Below, piece by piece: positions 1 through 9,204 of a DNA stretch of 64,000 nt. Where the stretch lies: assembly GCF_017982655.1 (NCBI RefSeq), contig NZ_JABXYX010000036.1, forward strand, positions 1 to 64,000, written 5' to 3'. Position numbers and translations under genes: made by a program. The notes beneath the pieces are model-generated. The model saw only the letters and a program-made list of their open reading frames with translations. It was not told where the DNA came from and searched no databases. Source of the stretch: Brasilonema sp. CT11 (GTDB lineage Bacteria; Cyanobacteriota; Cyanobacteriia; Cyanobacteriales; Nostocaceae). Position 1 is the first letter of the stretch. Every line of letters starts with the position of its first letter.

Positions 1-304
1 TTTTTGGAATCTCGAAAATAGTTGAGAAAATTCTCAGGTATTTAACGTAGTTTGGTCGTTTCAGGATTTAAGGGTCGGCTGAAATCGTCAAAAAATGACC
101 AAATCCAAAATACCTACCTTTGTAAGCCCCTCAATCCCCTCCCCTTAGCAAGGGGAGGGGAGGTTTTGGCGCAAGACAAAACCGGGGTGGGGTTCAGACA
201 GCCGTCCTTATAAAATTGAGGAAAAGAGCAAGCGTATCATACGAAATCTCTACAATCGAGAAGAGATTCCAAATAAATTCTATGTCTTGGTAAAAAGGGC
301 GCAA
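1..304. other. intergenic region upstream of mnmE
   Basis: No gene is supported here. The stretch 136-194 is a dispersed repeat: a C-rich/G-rich hairpin followed by a short stem built on GGTTTTG and CAAAACC. A second copy lies at 38098-38155. The rest is AT-rich and should contain the mnmE promoter, but I cannot name a convincing -10/-35 pair. Confidence 0.5.
136..194 (+). repeat. dispersed hairpin repeat, copy 1
   Basis: The sequence folds as two consecutive stems. It matches 38098-38155 closely. In the first stem, CTCCCCTT pairs with AAGGGGAG here, while the other copy has CTCTCCTT with AAGGAGAG. The paired change suggests that the folded form is maintained. The copy at 38098 lies inside a MITE-like element. 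Confidence 0.7.
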
Positions 305-1687
305 ATGTCAGAAATTTTTGCTACTACTGGAACCATTGCCGCGATCGCCACTGCTGTTGTTCCCCAGCAGGGTAGTGTTGGCATTGTCCGCGTTTCTGGT
401 TCACAAGCAATCCACATCGCCCAAACTCTTTTTTGTGCACCAGGGCATCAAGTTTGGGAAAGTCACCGCATTCTTTATGGTTACATCCGCCATCCCCAAA
501 CGCAGCAATTGGTGGATGAAGCACTTTTGCTGATTATGAAAGCACCCCGTTCTTACACGCGTGAAGATGTGGTGGAGTTCCAGTGTCACGGAGGAATTAT
601 GGTGGTGCAAGAAGTTTTGCAACTGTGTTTGGAACATGGCGCAAGACTCGCACAACCAGGAGAATTTACCTTGCGGGCGTTTTTGAATGGACGACTAGAT
701 TTAACTCAAGCAGAAAGTATTGCGGATTTGGTAGGGGCGCGATCGCCTCAAGCTGCACAAACAGCACTCGCTGGTTTGCAAGGGAAATTAGCTTCTCCGA
801 TTCGTCAGCTACGGGCGATCGCCTTAGATATCTTGGCAGAAATTGAAGCCAGAATAGATTTTGAGGAAGACTTAGCTCCGCTGGATGATAAAGTTATCAT
901 ATCAGAAATTGAGAGAATCTCAGCAGAAATTTCCCAGATTCTTGCAACTGCGGATAAAGGAGAATTGCTGCGGACAGGTTTAAAAGTGGCGATCGTTGGG
1001 CGTCCGAACGTCGGAAAATCGAGTTTGTTGAATGCTTGGAGTAGAAGCGATAGAGCCATTGTCACCGATTTGCCTGGGACAACCCGCGATGTTGTGGAAT
1101 CGCAGTTAGTTGTCGGCGGAATTCCCGTGCAGGTATTGGATACTGCGGGAATTCGGGAAACACAAGACGAAGTAGAAAAGATAGGAGTTGAGCGATCGCG
1201 CCGTGCAGCCAGTGCAGCCGACTTAGTGCTTTTGACCATTGACGCCACAGCAGGTTGGACAGCACTAGACCAAGAAATCTACTCTCAAGTGCAACATCGT
1301 CCCTTAATTTTGGTGATTAATAAAGTTGACTTAGCATCTCCAGAAAAAGTGCAATATCCAACAAGTATCAACCATATTGTCCAAACAGCCGCTGCTCAAA
1401 ACCAAGGTATTGATGCTCTAGAAACTGCAATCTTAGAAAAAGTCAAATCAGGCAAAGTCCAAGCCGCAGACTTAGATTTAGCAATTAACCAAAGACAAGC
1501 AGCCGCATTAATAAAAGCGAAAACATCCCTAGAACAAGTCCAAGCGACAATTGCCCAGCAGTTACCTCTTGATTTCTGGACAATTGATTTACGAGACGCG
1601 ATTCATGCTTTGGGGGAAATTACAGGGGAAGAAGTGACAGAATCTGTTCTCGACCGGATTTTTAGTAAGTTTTGTATTGGTAAGTAA
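305..1687 (+). CDS. mnmE: tRNA modification GTPase MnmE
   Basis: MnmE, with MnmG, installs the (carboxymethyl)aminomethyl group on the wobble uridine of certain tRNAs. The N-terminal formyl-THF-binding domain is followed by a Ras-like G domain inserted in a helical region. Visible motifs are the Walker A GRPNVGKS near residue 232, [16 protein letters not shown] near 278, NKVDL near 338, and the diagnostic C-terminal FCIGK at the very end. The length of 460 aa is normal. The frame is open from a TTG at 287, but I chose the ATG at 305 because family members begin at the MSEIFA-like segment. It reads as a single-gene unit followed by a repeat tract. The identification is secure. Confidence 0.97.
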   Translation: MSEIFATTGTIAAIATAVVPQQGSVGIVRVSGSQAIHIAQTLFCAPGHQVWESHRILYGYIRHPQTQQLVDEALLLIMKAPRSYTREDVVEFQCHGGIMVVQEVLQLCLEHGARLAQPGEFTLRAFLNGRLDLTQAESIADLVGARSPQAAQTALAGLQGKLASPIRQLRAIALDILAEIEARIDFEEDLAPLDDKVIISEIERISAEISQILATADKGELLRTGLKVAIVGRPNVGKSSLLNAWSRSDRAIVTDLPGTTRDVVESQLVVGGIPVQVLDTAGIRETQDEVEKIGVERSRRAASAADLVLLTIDATAGWTALDQEIYSQVQHRPLILVINKVDLASPEKVQYPTSINHIVQTAAAQNQGIDALETAILEKVKSGKVQAADLDLAINQRQAAALIKAKTSLEQVQATIAQQLPLDFWTIDLRDAIHALGEITGEEVTESVLDRIFSKFCIGK

Positions 1688-1830
1688 TATAGGAATCCGG
1701 TTTGATTTGGTGATTGACTCGTAGAGGTAGGGAACAGGGAACAGGGAACAGGGAACAGGGTTGAAAATTTCGTGATGTCCGTATTTTCTCATTTGTTCAT
1801 GTCCTAATCTACCTGACAACGGCTATAACC
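1686..1830 (+). repeat. composite dispersed repeat with STRR heptamers
   Basis: The left part (1686-1735) recurs inverted at about 55945-55995. The middle (about 1732-1758) is a tandem GGGAACA heptamer tract of the STRR class. The right part (about 1760-1830) recurs inverted at about 18063-18150, including the ATGTCCTAAT and CGGCTATA blocks. The gap between mnmE and the lipase gene is therefore mostly an interspersed repeat built from separable modules. Confidence 0.75.
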
Positions 1831-1896
1831 AAAATCCTATGAGTTGCGGGTATAGGGGAATACTAAGTTCAACGCAACTCATTACAAGGATTTGTC

Positions 1897-2955
1897 ATGT
1901 TTGATAAATTTAAACAACTCATCACCAATCAGCAAAACGTGATGGAGACATCGCAGGATGATCCTTTTTACTTTCAGCCACAAGCAGTTGGCTATCACCC
2001 AAATAATGCCTACACTTTGGGACTGATTTCTTCCTTAGCTTATAAAAATGGGACACAACTAAATCCAAACCTTCAAAAAGATGTACCACGTTGGATTTCA
2101 AAATTTCATGTTGCAGATCTGGCTCTAGATAAAACAAAGCTAAATTGGTTTGACAGTGATACTTGGAGTTTAACAGATACCCAAGCGATCGTACTAGAAA
2201 ATCAAGAGGTAGTGATTATTGGTTTTCGCGGTTCTCAAGAAATCATAGATTGGCTAACAGATTCCCAAATCATACAGCGTACTAAAGGACCTGGAGGTTA
2301 CGGCGTACATTTTGGAATATATTACGCTCTGATGTCAATTTGGGATAAAATAGAGCCTTACATTAAAAATAAAGGAGACAAAACTCTGTGGTTTACAGGG
2401 CATAGTTTAGGAGCTGGTTTAGCAGTCATGGCTACTGCTCATTGTCTGTTTGAACTCAACATTGTCCCGAACGGGTTATATAACTATGGACAACCTAAAG
2501 TTGGTAGTGAAGACTTTGTTGAAGCATTCAACAAGAAGTTTGTAAACCAGACATTTCGTTTCGCTAATAATAATGATATTGTGCCTTTTCTTCCTCTGAG
2601 TCAATCGGATCTTTCTGTCAAAGTCCCGAATTTAGTTAAATATCTGCCCCGAACTCAGAAGTTGAATATAGTTAATGTTCACACAATGATTGACTACTAT
2701 CACGTTGGACATTTGAAGTATTTTGACAAAGATGGTGTTCTTCATGACGAGGGTTTAGGTATTGCCGATAAATGGCTTGATAGAATAGCTGGACATTTAG
2801 ATAGTTTGTTAAAAATAGCCCCAGGTTCTTTGACAACTGGAGGTCTATTTGATCGCGCTGATCTTTTGGGCGATCATATGATGAAGCAATATATTTCCAA
2901 TTTGAAAAAACATAGAGAGGAGTGGGAAGTGAACAATAAATCTGTCTCTAGTTAG
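1897..2955 (+). CDS. lipase family protein (class 3, alpha/beta hydrolase)
   Basis: A 352-aa protein with a fungal-type class 3 lipase core. The nucleophile elbow GHSLGAG lies at about residues 168-174, so Ser170 is the likely nucleophile. The segment VVIIGFRGSQEIIDWLTD matches the conserved strand that precedes it in this family, with an Asp-containing block (NNNDIVPFLP) and His-containing blocks (VHTMIDYYHVGH) downstream as candidates for the rest of the triad. There is no signal peptide, so it is probably cytosolic. The substrate is unknown. Start: ATG 1897, preceded by a weak AAGGA. It appears monocistronic, with repeats on both sides. Confidence 0.85.
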   Translation: MFDKFKQLITNQQNVMETSQDDPFYFQPQAVGYHPNNAYTLGLISSLAYKNGTQLNPNLQKDVPRWISKFHVADLALDKTKLNWFDSDTWSLTDTQAIVLENQEVVIIGFRGSQEIIDWLTDSQIIQRTKGPGGYGVHFGIYYALMSIWDKIEPYIKNKGDKTLWFTGHSLGAGLAVMATAHCLFELNIVPNGLYNYGQPKVGSEDFVEAFNKKFVNQTFRFANNNDIVPFLPLSQSDLSVKVPNLVKYLPRTQKLNIVNVHTMIDYYHVGHLKYFDKDGVLHDEGLGIADKWLDRIAGHLDSLLKIAPGSLTTGGLFDRADLLGDHMMKQYISNLKKHREEWEVNNKSVSS

Positions 2956-3003
2956 TCACGTAATAACTCAAGTTGTGAGTTGGGATCGTCTCAATACGAT
3001 TCA

Positions 3004-3073
3004 GTTAGAGCCAAAATCCTTAAATTGCGTAGTTAGAGCCAAAACCCTTACTTAATTAGAGCCAAAACCCTTA
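3004..3073 (+). repeat. three imperfect direct repeats of a TTAGAGCCAAAACCCTTA unit
   Basis: Three copies of about 19 bp start at 3004, 3032 and 3055, just after the lipase gene. They differ by single bases. They look like local slippage or a decayed repeat array and have no evident coding role. Confidence 0.7.
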
Positions 3074-3083
3074 ATTAAATTGC

Positions 3084-3202
3084 GTAGGTTGGGGAGCCAG
3101 CGCTGCAGGAGGGTTTCCCTCCGTAGGCGTCTGGCATTTGACGTCAGGAAACCCAACACAAAACGTTTATTGTTGGGTTGCGCTACGCTTAACCCAACCT
3201 AC
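3084..3202. repeat. palindromic dispersed repeat with GTAGGTTGGG ends
   Basis: The element is bounded by GTAGGTTGGG (3084-3093) and its perfect inverse CCCAACCTAC (3193-3202). An inner stem pairs AACCCAACA with TGTTGGGTT. Its left half also contains the GCGCTGCAGGAGGG block shared with the repeats at 4211, 10811 and 63092. It lies directly before the SDR gene and spuriously extends that open frame upstream. Confidence 0.75.
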
Positions 3203-3232
3203 TACTTATTAATCTTTTATTCAATACAAGAA

Positions 3233-4003
3233 ATGTCTTTTATCGAAGAACTTAACAACGCTAACGCATTCATCATAGGAGCAAGCCAAGGCATTGGTTT
3301 GGGTTTTGTGCAAAAATTACTGCAAGATGACAGGTTTGCCAAAATCTATGCGACTTATCGTCAGCCAGAGTCTGCTGCTGATTTATTAGCTCTTGAAGGC
3401 GAACATCCAGACAAATTAACTTGTCTGTCGATGGATATTACTGATGAGTCGCAGATTATTGATGTTGTTCAAAAGATAAGTGCAGCAGTTAACAAGTTGC
3501 ACTTAGTTGTTAACTGTGTGGGATTGCTGCATGAGGGTGCTTTGCAACCAGAAAAAAGTTTAAAACGTATCAATTCAGAATATTTGATGCACTACTTCCA
3601 AGTCAACAGTATTGGGGCTATCCTGCTTGCCAAACACCTGTTACCCTTATTCCGTCATCATGAGCGCAGTGTTTTCGCCAGTATTTCTGCCAAGGTAGGT
3701 AGTATTGGTGATAATCAACTTGGAGGATGGTATGGGTATCGAGCCTCCAAAGCTGCACTCAATATGTTAATGCGAACCGCGGCTATTGAGTATAGAAGAA
3801 CGAGTCCCAAAACTGTAATAGTTATGTTACATCCTGGGACAACTGATACACGCCTTTCTCGTCCATTTCAGGCAAATGTACCTCCTGAAAAATTGTTTTC
3901 AGTGGAACGCACAGTTAATCAATTATTCGCTGTCATCGAACAGCTTCAAGATGGGGATAGCGGGCAGTTTTTTTCCTGGGATGGTAGCCGCTTACCTTGG
4001 TGA
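3233..4003 (+). CDS. short-chain dehydrogenase/reductase, C-factor-like
   Basis: A 256-aa Rossmann-fold oxidoreductase of the classical SDR type. It shows a GASQGIG nucleotide-binding turn near residues 16-22, NCVG in the NAG-like position, Ser in SISAKVGS, and the catalytic YGYRASK (Tyr and Lys three residues apart). It resembles CsgA/C-factor-like SDRs and its substrate cannot be told from sequence. The frame is open from 3080, but that extension is translated dispersed repeat, so I start at ATG 3233. A strong hairpin terminator follows at 4040-4075. Confidence 0.85.
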   Translation: MSFIEELNNANAFIIGASQGIGLGFVQKLLQDDRFAKIYATYRQPESAADLLALEGEHPDKLTCLSMDITDESQIIDVVQKISAAVNKLHLVVNCVGLLHEGALQPEKSLKRINSEYLMHYFQVNSIGAILLAKHLLPLFRHHERSVFASISAKVGSIGDNQLGGWYGYRASKAALNMLMRTAAIEYRRTSPKTVIVMLHPGTTDTRLSRPFQANVPPEKLFSVERTVNQLFAVIEQLQDGDSGQFFSWDGSRLPW

Positions 4004-4039
4004 AAAAAGTGAAAATAAAAGAGCTGTCTCAAAGCGACA

Positions 4040-4075
4040 GAACCCCGACTTCTGCGAAGTCGGGGTTCTTGTTTT
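4040..4075 (+). terminator. rho-independent terminator after the SDR gene
   Basis: GAACCCCGACTTC and GAAGTCGGGGTTC form a long GC-rich stem with a very short loop, followed by TTGTTTTT. It begins about 37 bases after the SDR stop on the same strand. Confidence 0.85.
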
Positions 4076-4080
4076 TCACG

Positions 4081-4903
4081 AATATTTAAGAGGTTGTTTG
4101 AAAAGTCTCAATTCATACTATTTCTGGCGATTGGAAATCGCGACTATACAGGCAAAACCCACCTGCGTGGGTTTAAAATACCTGATTTTCCGTTAGTCCG
4201 CGCAGGCGGTGAGACAGCGCTGCAGGAGGGTTTCCCGACCTAGGCGACTGCGTTAGCGCAGCGGAACCGGAGGTTCTCCCCGATAGCCGTAAGGCGTGGC
4301 GTCAGCCATAGGGACTTTGTTTGTGTAGTAGCGAATTATATTCGCCCAATACTTTTAAAACATCTTCTAAGCTTGCTCATAGATATTTGACTCTATCAAA
4401 ATCTAAGGTTAAATATCTAGCCAATAAAGGTTAAGAAACGGTTATTCAGAAAATTTTCAAACTGTTTAGAGTTTTGCCTGAAATAGACAAAAGCTTTCTC
4501 AAAGCTTTTTGAGTACACACTTCATAATTTCTAGGATTTCCAAAGCCAGAGAAGCTAGGAAATACTTAATAAATTTGGCATTGACGAAGTGTTGTCAATC
4601 TAATGATTGTGAGTATAAAGCAATTATATTCGAGATAAATTGAATGAATTAATAAAAATTTAACGTATTTTTAATCTAGTTTTAAATTGTTAGCAATATT
4701 CAGAAAAGATTATAAAGAATGATGCTGATTTTTATGATTTAGGTTTCAATTATATTTTTGAAGTCCGCGCTCAATAAAATTTGTAACCCTGCGAGCAAAG
4801 CGTATTCAACAGTTATCAGTTATCAGTTACCAATTGTTCCCTGTTCCCTGTTAAGCGTTCCCTGTTCCCTTCCACATAGCACTTATAACCGATCCTTAAT
4901 TTT
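4081..4903. other. 823-bp intergenic region without a supported gene
   Basis: It contains a dispersed repeat at 4211-4284, a long AT-rich stretch from about 4330 to 4760 with no open frame of note, and an STRR-like tract of CAGTTAT and GTTCCCT heptamers at about 4808-4875. I see no RNA gene. The phoD promoter must be at the right end. Confidence 0.5.
4211..4284 (+). repeat. dispersed repeat family B, copy 1
   Basis: It shares nearly all of its length with 10811-10890 and 63092-63170, and in inverse orientation with 48186-48260. The common blocks are GCGCTGCAGGAGGGT, CCCGACCTAGGCGACT and CCGGAGGT. The copies are non-coding and occur between genes. Confidence 0.8.
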
Positions 4904-6505
4904 ATGAAATCTAACTTTCCACTCAAGATAAACCGTCGTCAGTTCTTGCTAACTTCAGCCATTACTGGCGGTGGAATTATTGCCACAAACGTTTTCTCAA
5001 AGTCAACAGGTTTTGCTCAAGCACCTGCTATCATCACACCTGAGAAAGCACGTCCCTCCATACCTTATGGAGTGGCTAGTGGTGACATCAATGGCAATAG
5101 GGCTGTTGTTTGGAGTCGGAGCGATCGCCCAGCCCGAATGATTGTAGAATATGCAACTGATGAATCTTTCCGTGGCGCACAGCGTATTGTTGGACCGACA
5201 GCAATAGATGCCAGCGACTATACAGCACGGGTTTATCTCAAAGATTTACCATCAGATCAGCAAATATTCTACCGGGTGACTTTCCGGGATTTATCTGATA
5301 CAAAAATTTCCAGCGCCCCTGTCCAGGGTACTTTCCGAACTCCTGCTGCATATCGGCAAAATGTATTCTTTGCTTGGTCAGGGGATACTGCTGGTCAAGG
5401 ATGGGGTATTAATCCGGATTTTGGTGGAATGAAGATTTACGAAACTATCCGGAATGTCAAGCCAGACTTTTTCATTCATTCTGGTGATAATATCTATGCT
5501 GATGGTCCGATTCAAGCGGAAGTCAAGCTAGATGATGGTAGTATCTGGAAAAATATCACCACACCAGAAAAATCAAAAGTTGCCGAAACTTTAGCAGAAT
5601 TTCGTGGTAACTATATATATAACTTATTGGATGAAAATGTCCGTCGCTTTAATGCTGAAGTTCCCATACTAGCGCAATGGGACGACCACGAGACTCGTAA
5701 TAACTGGTATCCTGGACAAACGATTGTAGATGATGACCGCTACACAATCAAGGACGTATCTTTACTGTCACAGCGAGCAAATCAAGCATTTTTAGAATAC
5801 GTACCAATTCAGATCAATGCTGATGATCCAACCAGAATTTACCGTTCTTTTAAGCATGGTCCTAACTTAGAAATTTTCATGCTAGATGAACGCAGTTACC
5901 GGGGACCAAACACAACTAATCGTCAGACAGAACAAAGTGCAGAAACGCCATTTATAGGCAATGCACAGGTGCGTTGGTTGAAAAACCAATTGCGCAAATC
6001 AACAGCAACATGGAAAGTCATTGCAAGTGACATGCCTATTGGGTTAGTCGTTCCAGATGGTCCGACGAACTTTGAAAACTTTGCTAACGGAGATGGTCCA
6101 GCCTTAGGACGGGAACTAGAACTTGCTGATTTACTAAGGTTCATCAAACAAAGCAATATCAAGAATGTTGTCTGGTTAACTGCTGACGTACATTACGCCG
6201 CCGCACACTATTACGACCCCAACAAAGCACAGTTTCAAGACTTCAAACCCTTCTGGGAGTTTGTTGCAGGTCCTATCAACTCTGGCACATTTGGACCAAA
6301 CAAACTCGACAATACCTTTGGTCCACAGGTGAAGTTCCTAGGTATACCTGAAGATTTGAAACCAAATCGACCCCCGAGTGAAGGTTTCCAATTCTTTGGT
6401 ACCGTCAAAATTGATGGTTACACACAGGTGATGACGGTTGCATTGGTCAACTTGGAAGGCAAAACTCTTTATAGTGTAGATTTACCACCAGAAAAAGAGA
6501 TTTAA
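4904..6505 (+). CDS. phoD: PhoD-family alkaline phosphatase/phosphodiesterase, Tat-exported
   Basis: A 533-aa secreted metallophosphoesterase. The N-terminus carries a twin-arginine signal (NRRQFLL near residues 10-16) before a hydrophobic stretch ending near AQA. An Ig-like PhoD N-terminal domain is followed by the catalytic core. Metal-ligand motifs are SGDTAGQG near 158, HSGDN near 192, WDDHETRNNW near 258 and TADVHYAAAHYY near 426. These match the PhoD Ca/Fe-type phosphatases that release phosphate from phosphomono- and diesters in the periplasm. I see no clear PHO box in the repeat-rich upstream region, so phosphate regulation is expected from the family only. A short GC hairpin (6508-6536) follows. 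Confidence 0.93.
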   Translation: MKSNFPLKINRRQFLLTSAITGGGIIATNVFSKSTGFAQAPAIITPEKARPSIPYGVASGDINGNRAVVWSRSDRPARMIVEYATDESFRGAQRIVGPTAIDASDYTARVYLKDLPSDQQIFYRVTFRDLSDTKISSAPVQGTFRTPAAYRQNVFFAWSGDTAGQGWGINPDFGGMKIYETIRNVKPDFFIHSGDNIYADGPIQAEVKLDDGSIWKNITTPEKSKVAETLAEFRGNYIYNLLDENVRRFNAEVPILAQWDDHETRNNWYPGQTIVDDDRYTIKDVSLLSQRANQAFLEYVPIQINADDPTRIYRSFKHGPNLEIFMLDERSYRGPNTTNRQTEQSAETPFIGNAQVRWLKNQLRKSTATWKVIASDMPIGLVVPDGPTNFENFANGDGPALGRELELADLLRFIKQSNIKNVVWLTADVHYAAAHYYDPNKAQFQDFKPFWEFVAGPINSGTFGPNKLDNTFGPQVKFLGIPEDLKPNRPPSEGFQFFGTVKIDGYTQVMTVALVNLEGKTLYSVDLPPEKEI

Positions 6506-6507
6506 TG

Positions 6508-6536
6508 TAAGGTGGGCATGAGTAATGCCCACCTTA
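6508..6536. terminator. hairpin between phoD and the DUF937 gene
   Basis: TAAGGTGGGCAT pairs with ATGCCCACCTTA around a four-base loop. It can serve the two convergent genes on either side. The GGTGGGCA/TGCCCACC palindrome is also a dispersed repeat, seen again at 30912 and 30959, so terminator function is an inference from position. Confidence 0.55.
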
Positions 6537-6568
6537 GTTCTTAGCAATGAGAAATTCCCATTTCTCTA

Positions 6569-7093
6569 TTACCTACCCAGATAACGGCTAGCCATTTGCA
6601 TGATATCAGAAATGTCAACATCGCCATCGCCGTCTGCATCGAGAAAAGAATTTAGTACTGGATTTCCTCCGGCTTGAGGATTTTGAGAACTTGCGCCAGT
6701 TCTTAATACATTCAGAATCAAAGGAACCAAAGTTGGTAGTAATTGTTGAATCAATCCTGAATCTAACCCTGTGCGCTGGGCAACAGTATTAGCCAATTGC
6801 TGTTGCAAAAAAGGTGCAAAAAGAGAGTCTACAGCTTGAGGATTAGGGGAAGTGTCGCCAAACTCATTTACTACCTCTTGGGCGGCTTCTGGACCTTCTG
6901 TGTCTCGTTTCTGTTGTAAAGCTGAACGCACCTGACCACCAACAATACCCAAAACGGATTGCATTGTAGAGGGGTCTGTACCAGCATTATTGCTTAATTG
7001 CTGCACGGTGTTGAGAATATTGCCAATCTGACCCATATTCCCTTGCTGACTAGAATTGCCAATTGCACCGATAATTTGGTCAAAAAGTCCCAT
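6569..7093 (-). CDS. DUF937 domain protein with C-terminal calcium-binding loop
   Basis: A 174-aa protein starting MGLFDQIIGAI, typical of DUF937. The body is helical and rich in Gln, Asn and small residues. The last 23 residues contain DADGDGDVDISD (residues 152-163), a dockerin/EF-hand type loop with Asp at the calcium-ligand positions, followed by a helix. There is no signal peptide or membrane segment. Function is unknown; members are often small abundant proteins. The loop suggests calcium-dependent folding or interaction, which is inference. It is convergent with phoD. Confidence 0.8.
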   Translation of the reverse strand: MGLFDQIIGAIGNSSQQGNMGQIGNILNTVQQLSNNAGTDPSTMQSVLGIVGGQVRSALQQKRDTEGPEAAQEVVNEFGDTSPNPQAVDSLFAPFLQQQLANTVAQRTGLDSGLIQQLLPTLVPLILNVLRTGASSQNPQAGGNPVLNSFLDADGDGDVDISDIMQMASRYLGR

Positions 7094-7303
7094 GAGCTTT
7101 TTCTCCCTGTGTACTCATCCTTACAAAACCAAATTCTGACACACCAGCGACGACTTGTTCGGAAGTATTTAGTAAAAAATAAGGTTTCTCTATCTCAAGA
7201 GTGCTTCTTTAATTATTATGATATGACTGCAATCAGCAGGCGCACTCTATTCTAATGACTAATAAGGGCACTAAGAAACTTAACTCGTTTTGTGCCGATG
7301 TAC

Positions 7304-8956
7304 TTAGCTTCTATCAATAGGTAGAAATATATTGAACTCTGTACCTTTGTCCAACTCAGACTTGAAAGTTATTTCGCCAAGATGCTTTTCAACAATAATC
7401 TGATAGCTAATTGATAAACCCAATCCAGTGCCAAGACCTCGCGGTTTGGTCGTAAAAAACATTTCAAATATTTTTTCCTGGTTTTGGGCTGCAATACCTG
7501 AGCCATTGTCTGCAATTGTTATCTTCACCCAATTGTTGTCCCGGCGTTCGGTACTTATGGTAATTGCACGACAAAACCTCCGATTGAGAGCAGACTTTTC
7601 CTCTACAGCATCGATCGCATTACTCAACAGATTCATGAACACTTGATACAGTAGTCCTGTATAGCCTGGAATGGGTGGAATATCACCATAGTGACAAATA
7701 ACGTTGATCCCGGTTTTTAAGCGGTTTTGTAGAATTAACAACGTACTGTTGATACATACGTGTATATCAACTAGCTGGACTTCTCTTTGATCCAGACGGC
7801 AAAAGTCTTTCAAACTTCGGGAAATGTCGCGGATGCGTTCAGCCCCAAACTCTACTGAATTTAGGAGTTTTGGCAAGTCAGCTTTGAGAAATTCTAAATC
7901 TATGTCCTCTGCTAATACTTGTACGGCGGTGGGTGAGTTAGGAACTTCAACTTCGTATGTTTGCAGTAGCGCTAAGAGATCATCAACGTAGTTTTTCGCG
8001 TGTACAAGGTTACCAGAAATATAATTCACGGGATTGACGATTTCATGAGCGACACCAGCCAACATTTTGCCCAAACTGCTCATTTTCTCGCTATGAATTA
8101 GTCGCACTTGAGTTTCGGCTTTTTGTTCTTCTAAAAGTTGCTTGACTTGTTGGATAAGTTCGTTGAGAGAGGCGGCTAACTCGCCGATTTCATCTTTTGT
8201 TGTCACAGGCGCTTGTAGATCAAAATTGGCATCTTGGGTAACGCGTTGAGCAATGTCTGTTACTGCTTTCAGGGGACGAGCGATCGCACGATTTGTGTAT
8301 AAGGCAAAAATAGTCGCTAATACTGTTGACAGCAACATACTACAGATAATGATCTGTGCTTGTAGTACTTTTATATGATTTTGATCCACATCAGCTTTTT
8401 CCTGACGCTGGCGAACTAATATTGCAAGGTTGTTTAACTCGTGAGTAAATTGATAAAACTTCAGTGTTGCTTTAATTTGATTAAATTGCCAGATAAGTTC
8501 CCTTGCTTTTGAAACTTTCTGTGAATTGGGGCTAAGGGAGGAAATTTGCTGTAGCAGGACTCGCAGTTGCCGAATATACTCTGTTAGTACGCTGTCATAC
8601 TTATTGAGCAAAGCTTGCAAATCTCCTTGCGAGTTCGTTTTGCTAAATTCTCGCAACTCATTCAGCAACGTTTCAGTTTCCTTAAGATATGCTTCAATCT
8701 CATCATGTTTCTGTTGTACAGCTTTTTGCTGTAAAAAAAATACTTGTTCTTGCTGATTAGTGTCAATTTCCAATAACAATATTTGCAATTTATTCAATAA
8801 AGCTCCTTCCTGATCTGCCATTATCATCTGTTGTCTAGCATGTTGGAAGTAGCGATCGCCTATCACCAACCCCACCGTTGTTCCCACAACAGCAATCCCA
8901 AAGGAAATAACATACCCACAGATAATTTTTTGTCGAATACTAAGTTGGTGGAACAC
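7304..8956 (-). CDS. membrane sensor histidine kinase (4HB/HAMP/HisKA/HATPase)
   Basis: A 550-aa sensor kinase. The first membrane helix is near residues 12-32, followed by a periplasmic four-helix-bundle-like coiled coil to about 195, a second membrane helix near 197-217, then HAMP with RPLKAVTDIAQRV. A HisKA domain has its phospho-acceptor in AHEIVNPVN (His about 304). The ATPase domain shows the N box (NLLSNAIDAVEE), G1 box (ADNGSGI) and G2 box (GTGLGLSISYQI). It has no receiver, and no response-regulator gene is adjacent, so the partner is unknown. The signal is probably sensed by the periplasmic bundle. It is divergent from the GTPase gene at 9205. Confidence 0.92.
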   Translation of the reverse strand: MFHQLSIRQKIICGYVISFGIAVVGTTVGLVIGDRYFQHARQQMIMADQEGALLNKLQILLLEIDTNQQEQVFFLQQKAVQQKHDEIEAYLKETETLLNELREFSKTNSQGDLQALLNKYDSVLTEYIRQLRVLLQQISSLSPNSQKVSKARELIWQFNQIKATLKFYQFTHELNNLAILVRQRQEKADVDQNHIKVLQAQIIICSMLLSTVLATIFALYTNRAIARPLKAVTDIAQRVTQDANFDLQAPVTTKDEIGELAASLNELIQQVKQLLEEQKAETQVRLIHSEKMSSLGKMLAGVAHEIVNPVNYISGNLVHAKNYVDDLLALLQTYEVEVPNSPTAVQVLAEDIDLEFLKADLPKLLNSVEFGAERIRDISRSLKDFCRLDQREVQLVDIHVCINSTLLILQNRLKTGINVICHYGDIPPIPGYTGLLYQVFMNLLSNAIDAVEEKSALNRRFCRAITISTERRDNNWVKITIADNGSGIAAQNQEKIFEMFFTTKPRGLGTGLGLSISYQIIVEKHLGEITFKSELDKGTEFNIFLPIDRS

Positions 8957-9204
8957 TCGTTATATCCCAGTCAGAGTCATACAAAATTTAGCTGCAAAAA
9001 TCATGATGGTACTTGCTGCTTAAGTTTTACAAATAAAGCTTGTTCTTAATAGATAAAGAATTATATCAAATTTATGTACGCTACATTTTATACAAAATCA
9101 ATTTTGTATTCAACAAAATAACTTTCTAAACACTGTGGCGAAAAACACTGAAACCATTAACATGAGAAGCATCTGGCTACTTATCCACGCTTTTCTTACC
9201 AACC

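Noticed and set aside
3876-4196. 106-codon plus-strand frame overlapping the end of the SDR gene
   Set aside because: It is an out-of-frame shadow of the SDR gene running through its terminator hairpin.
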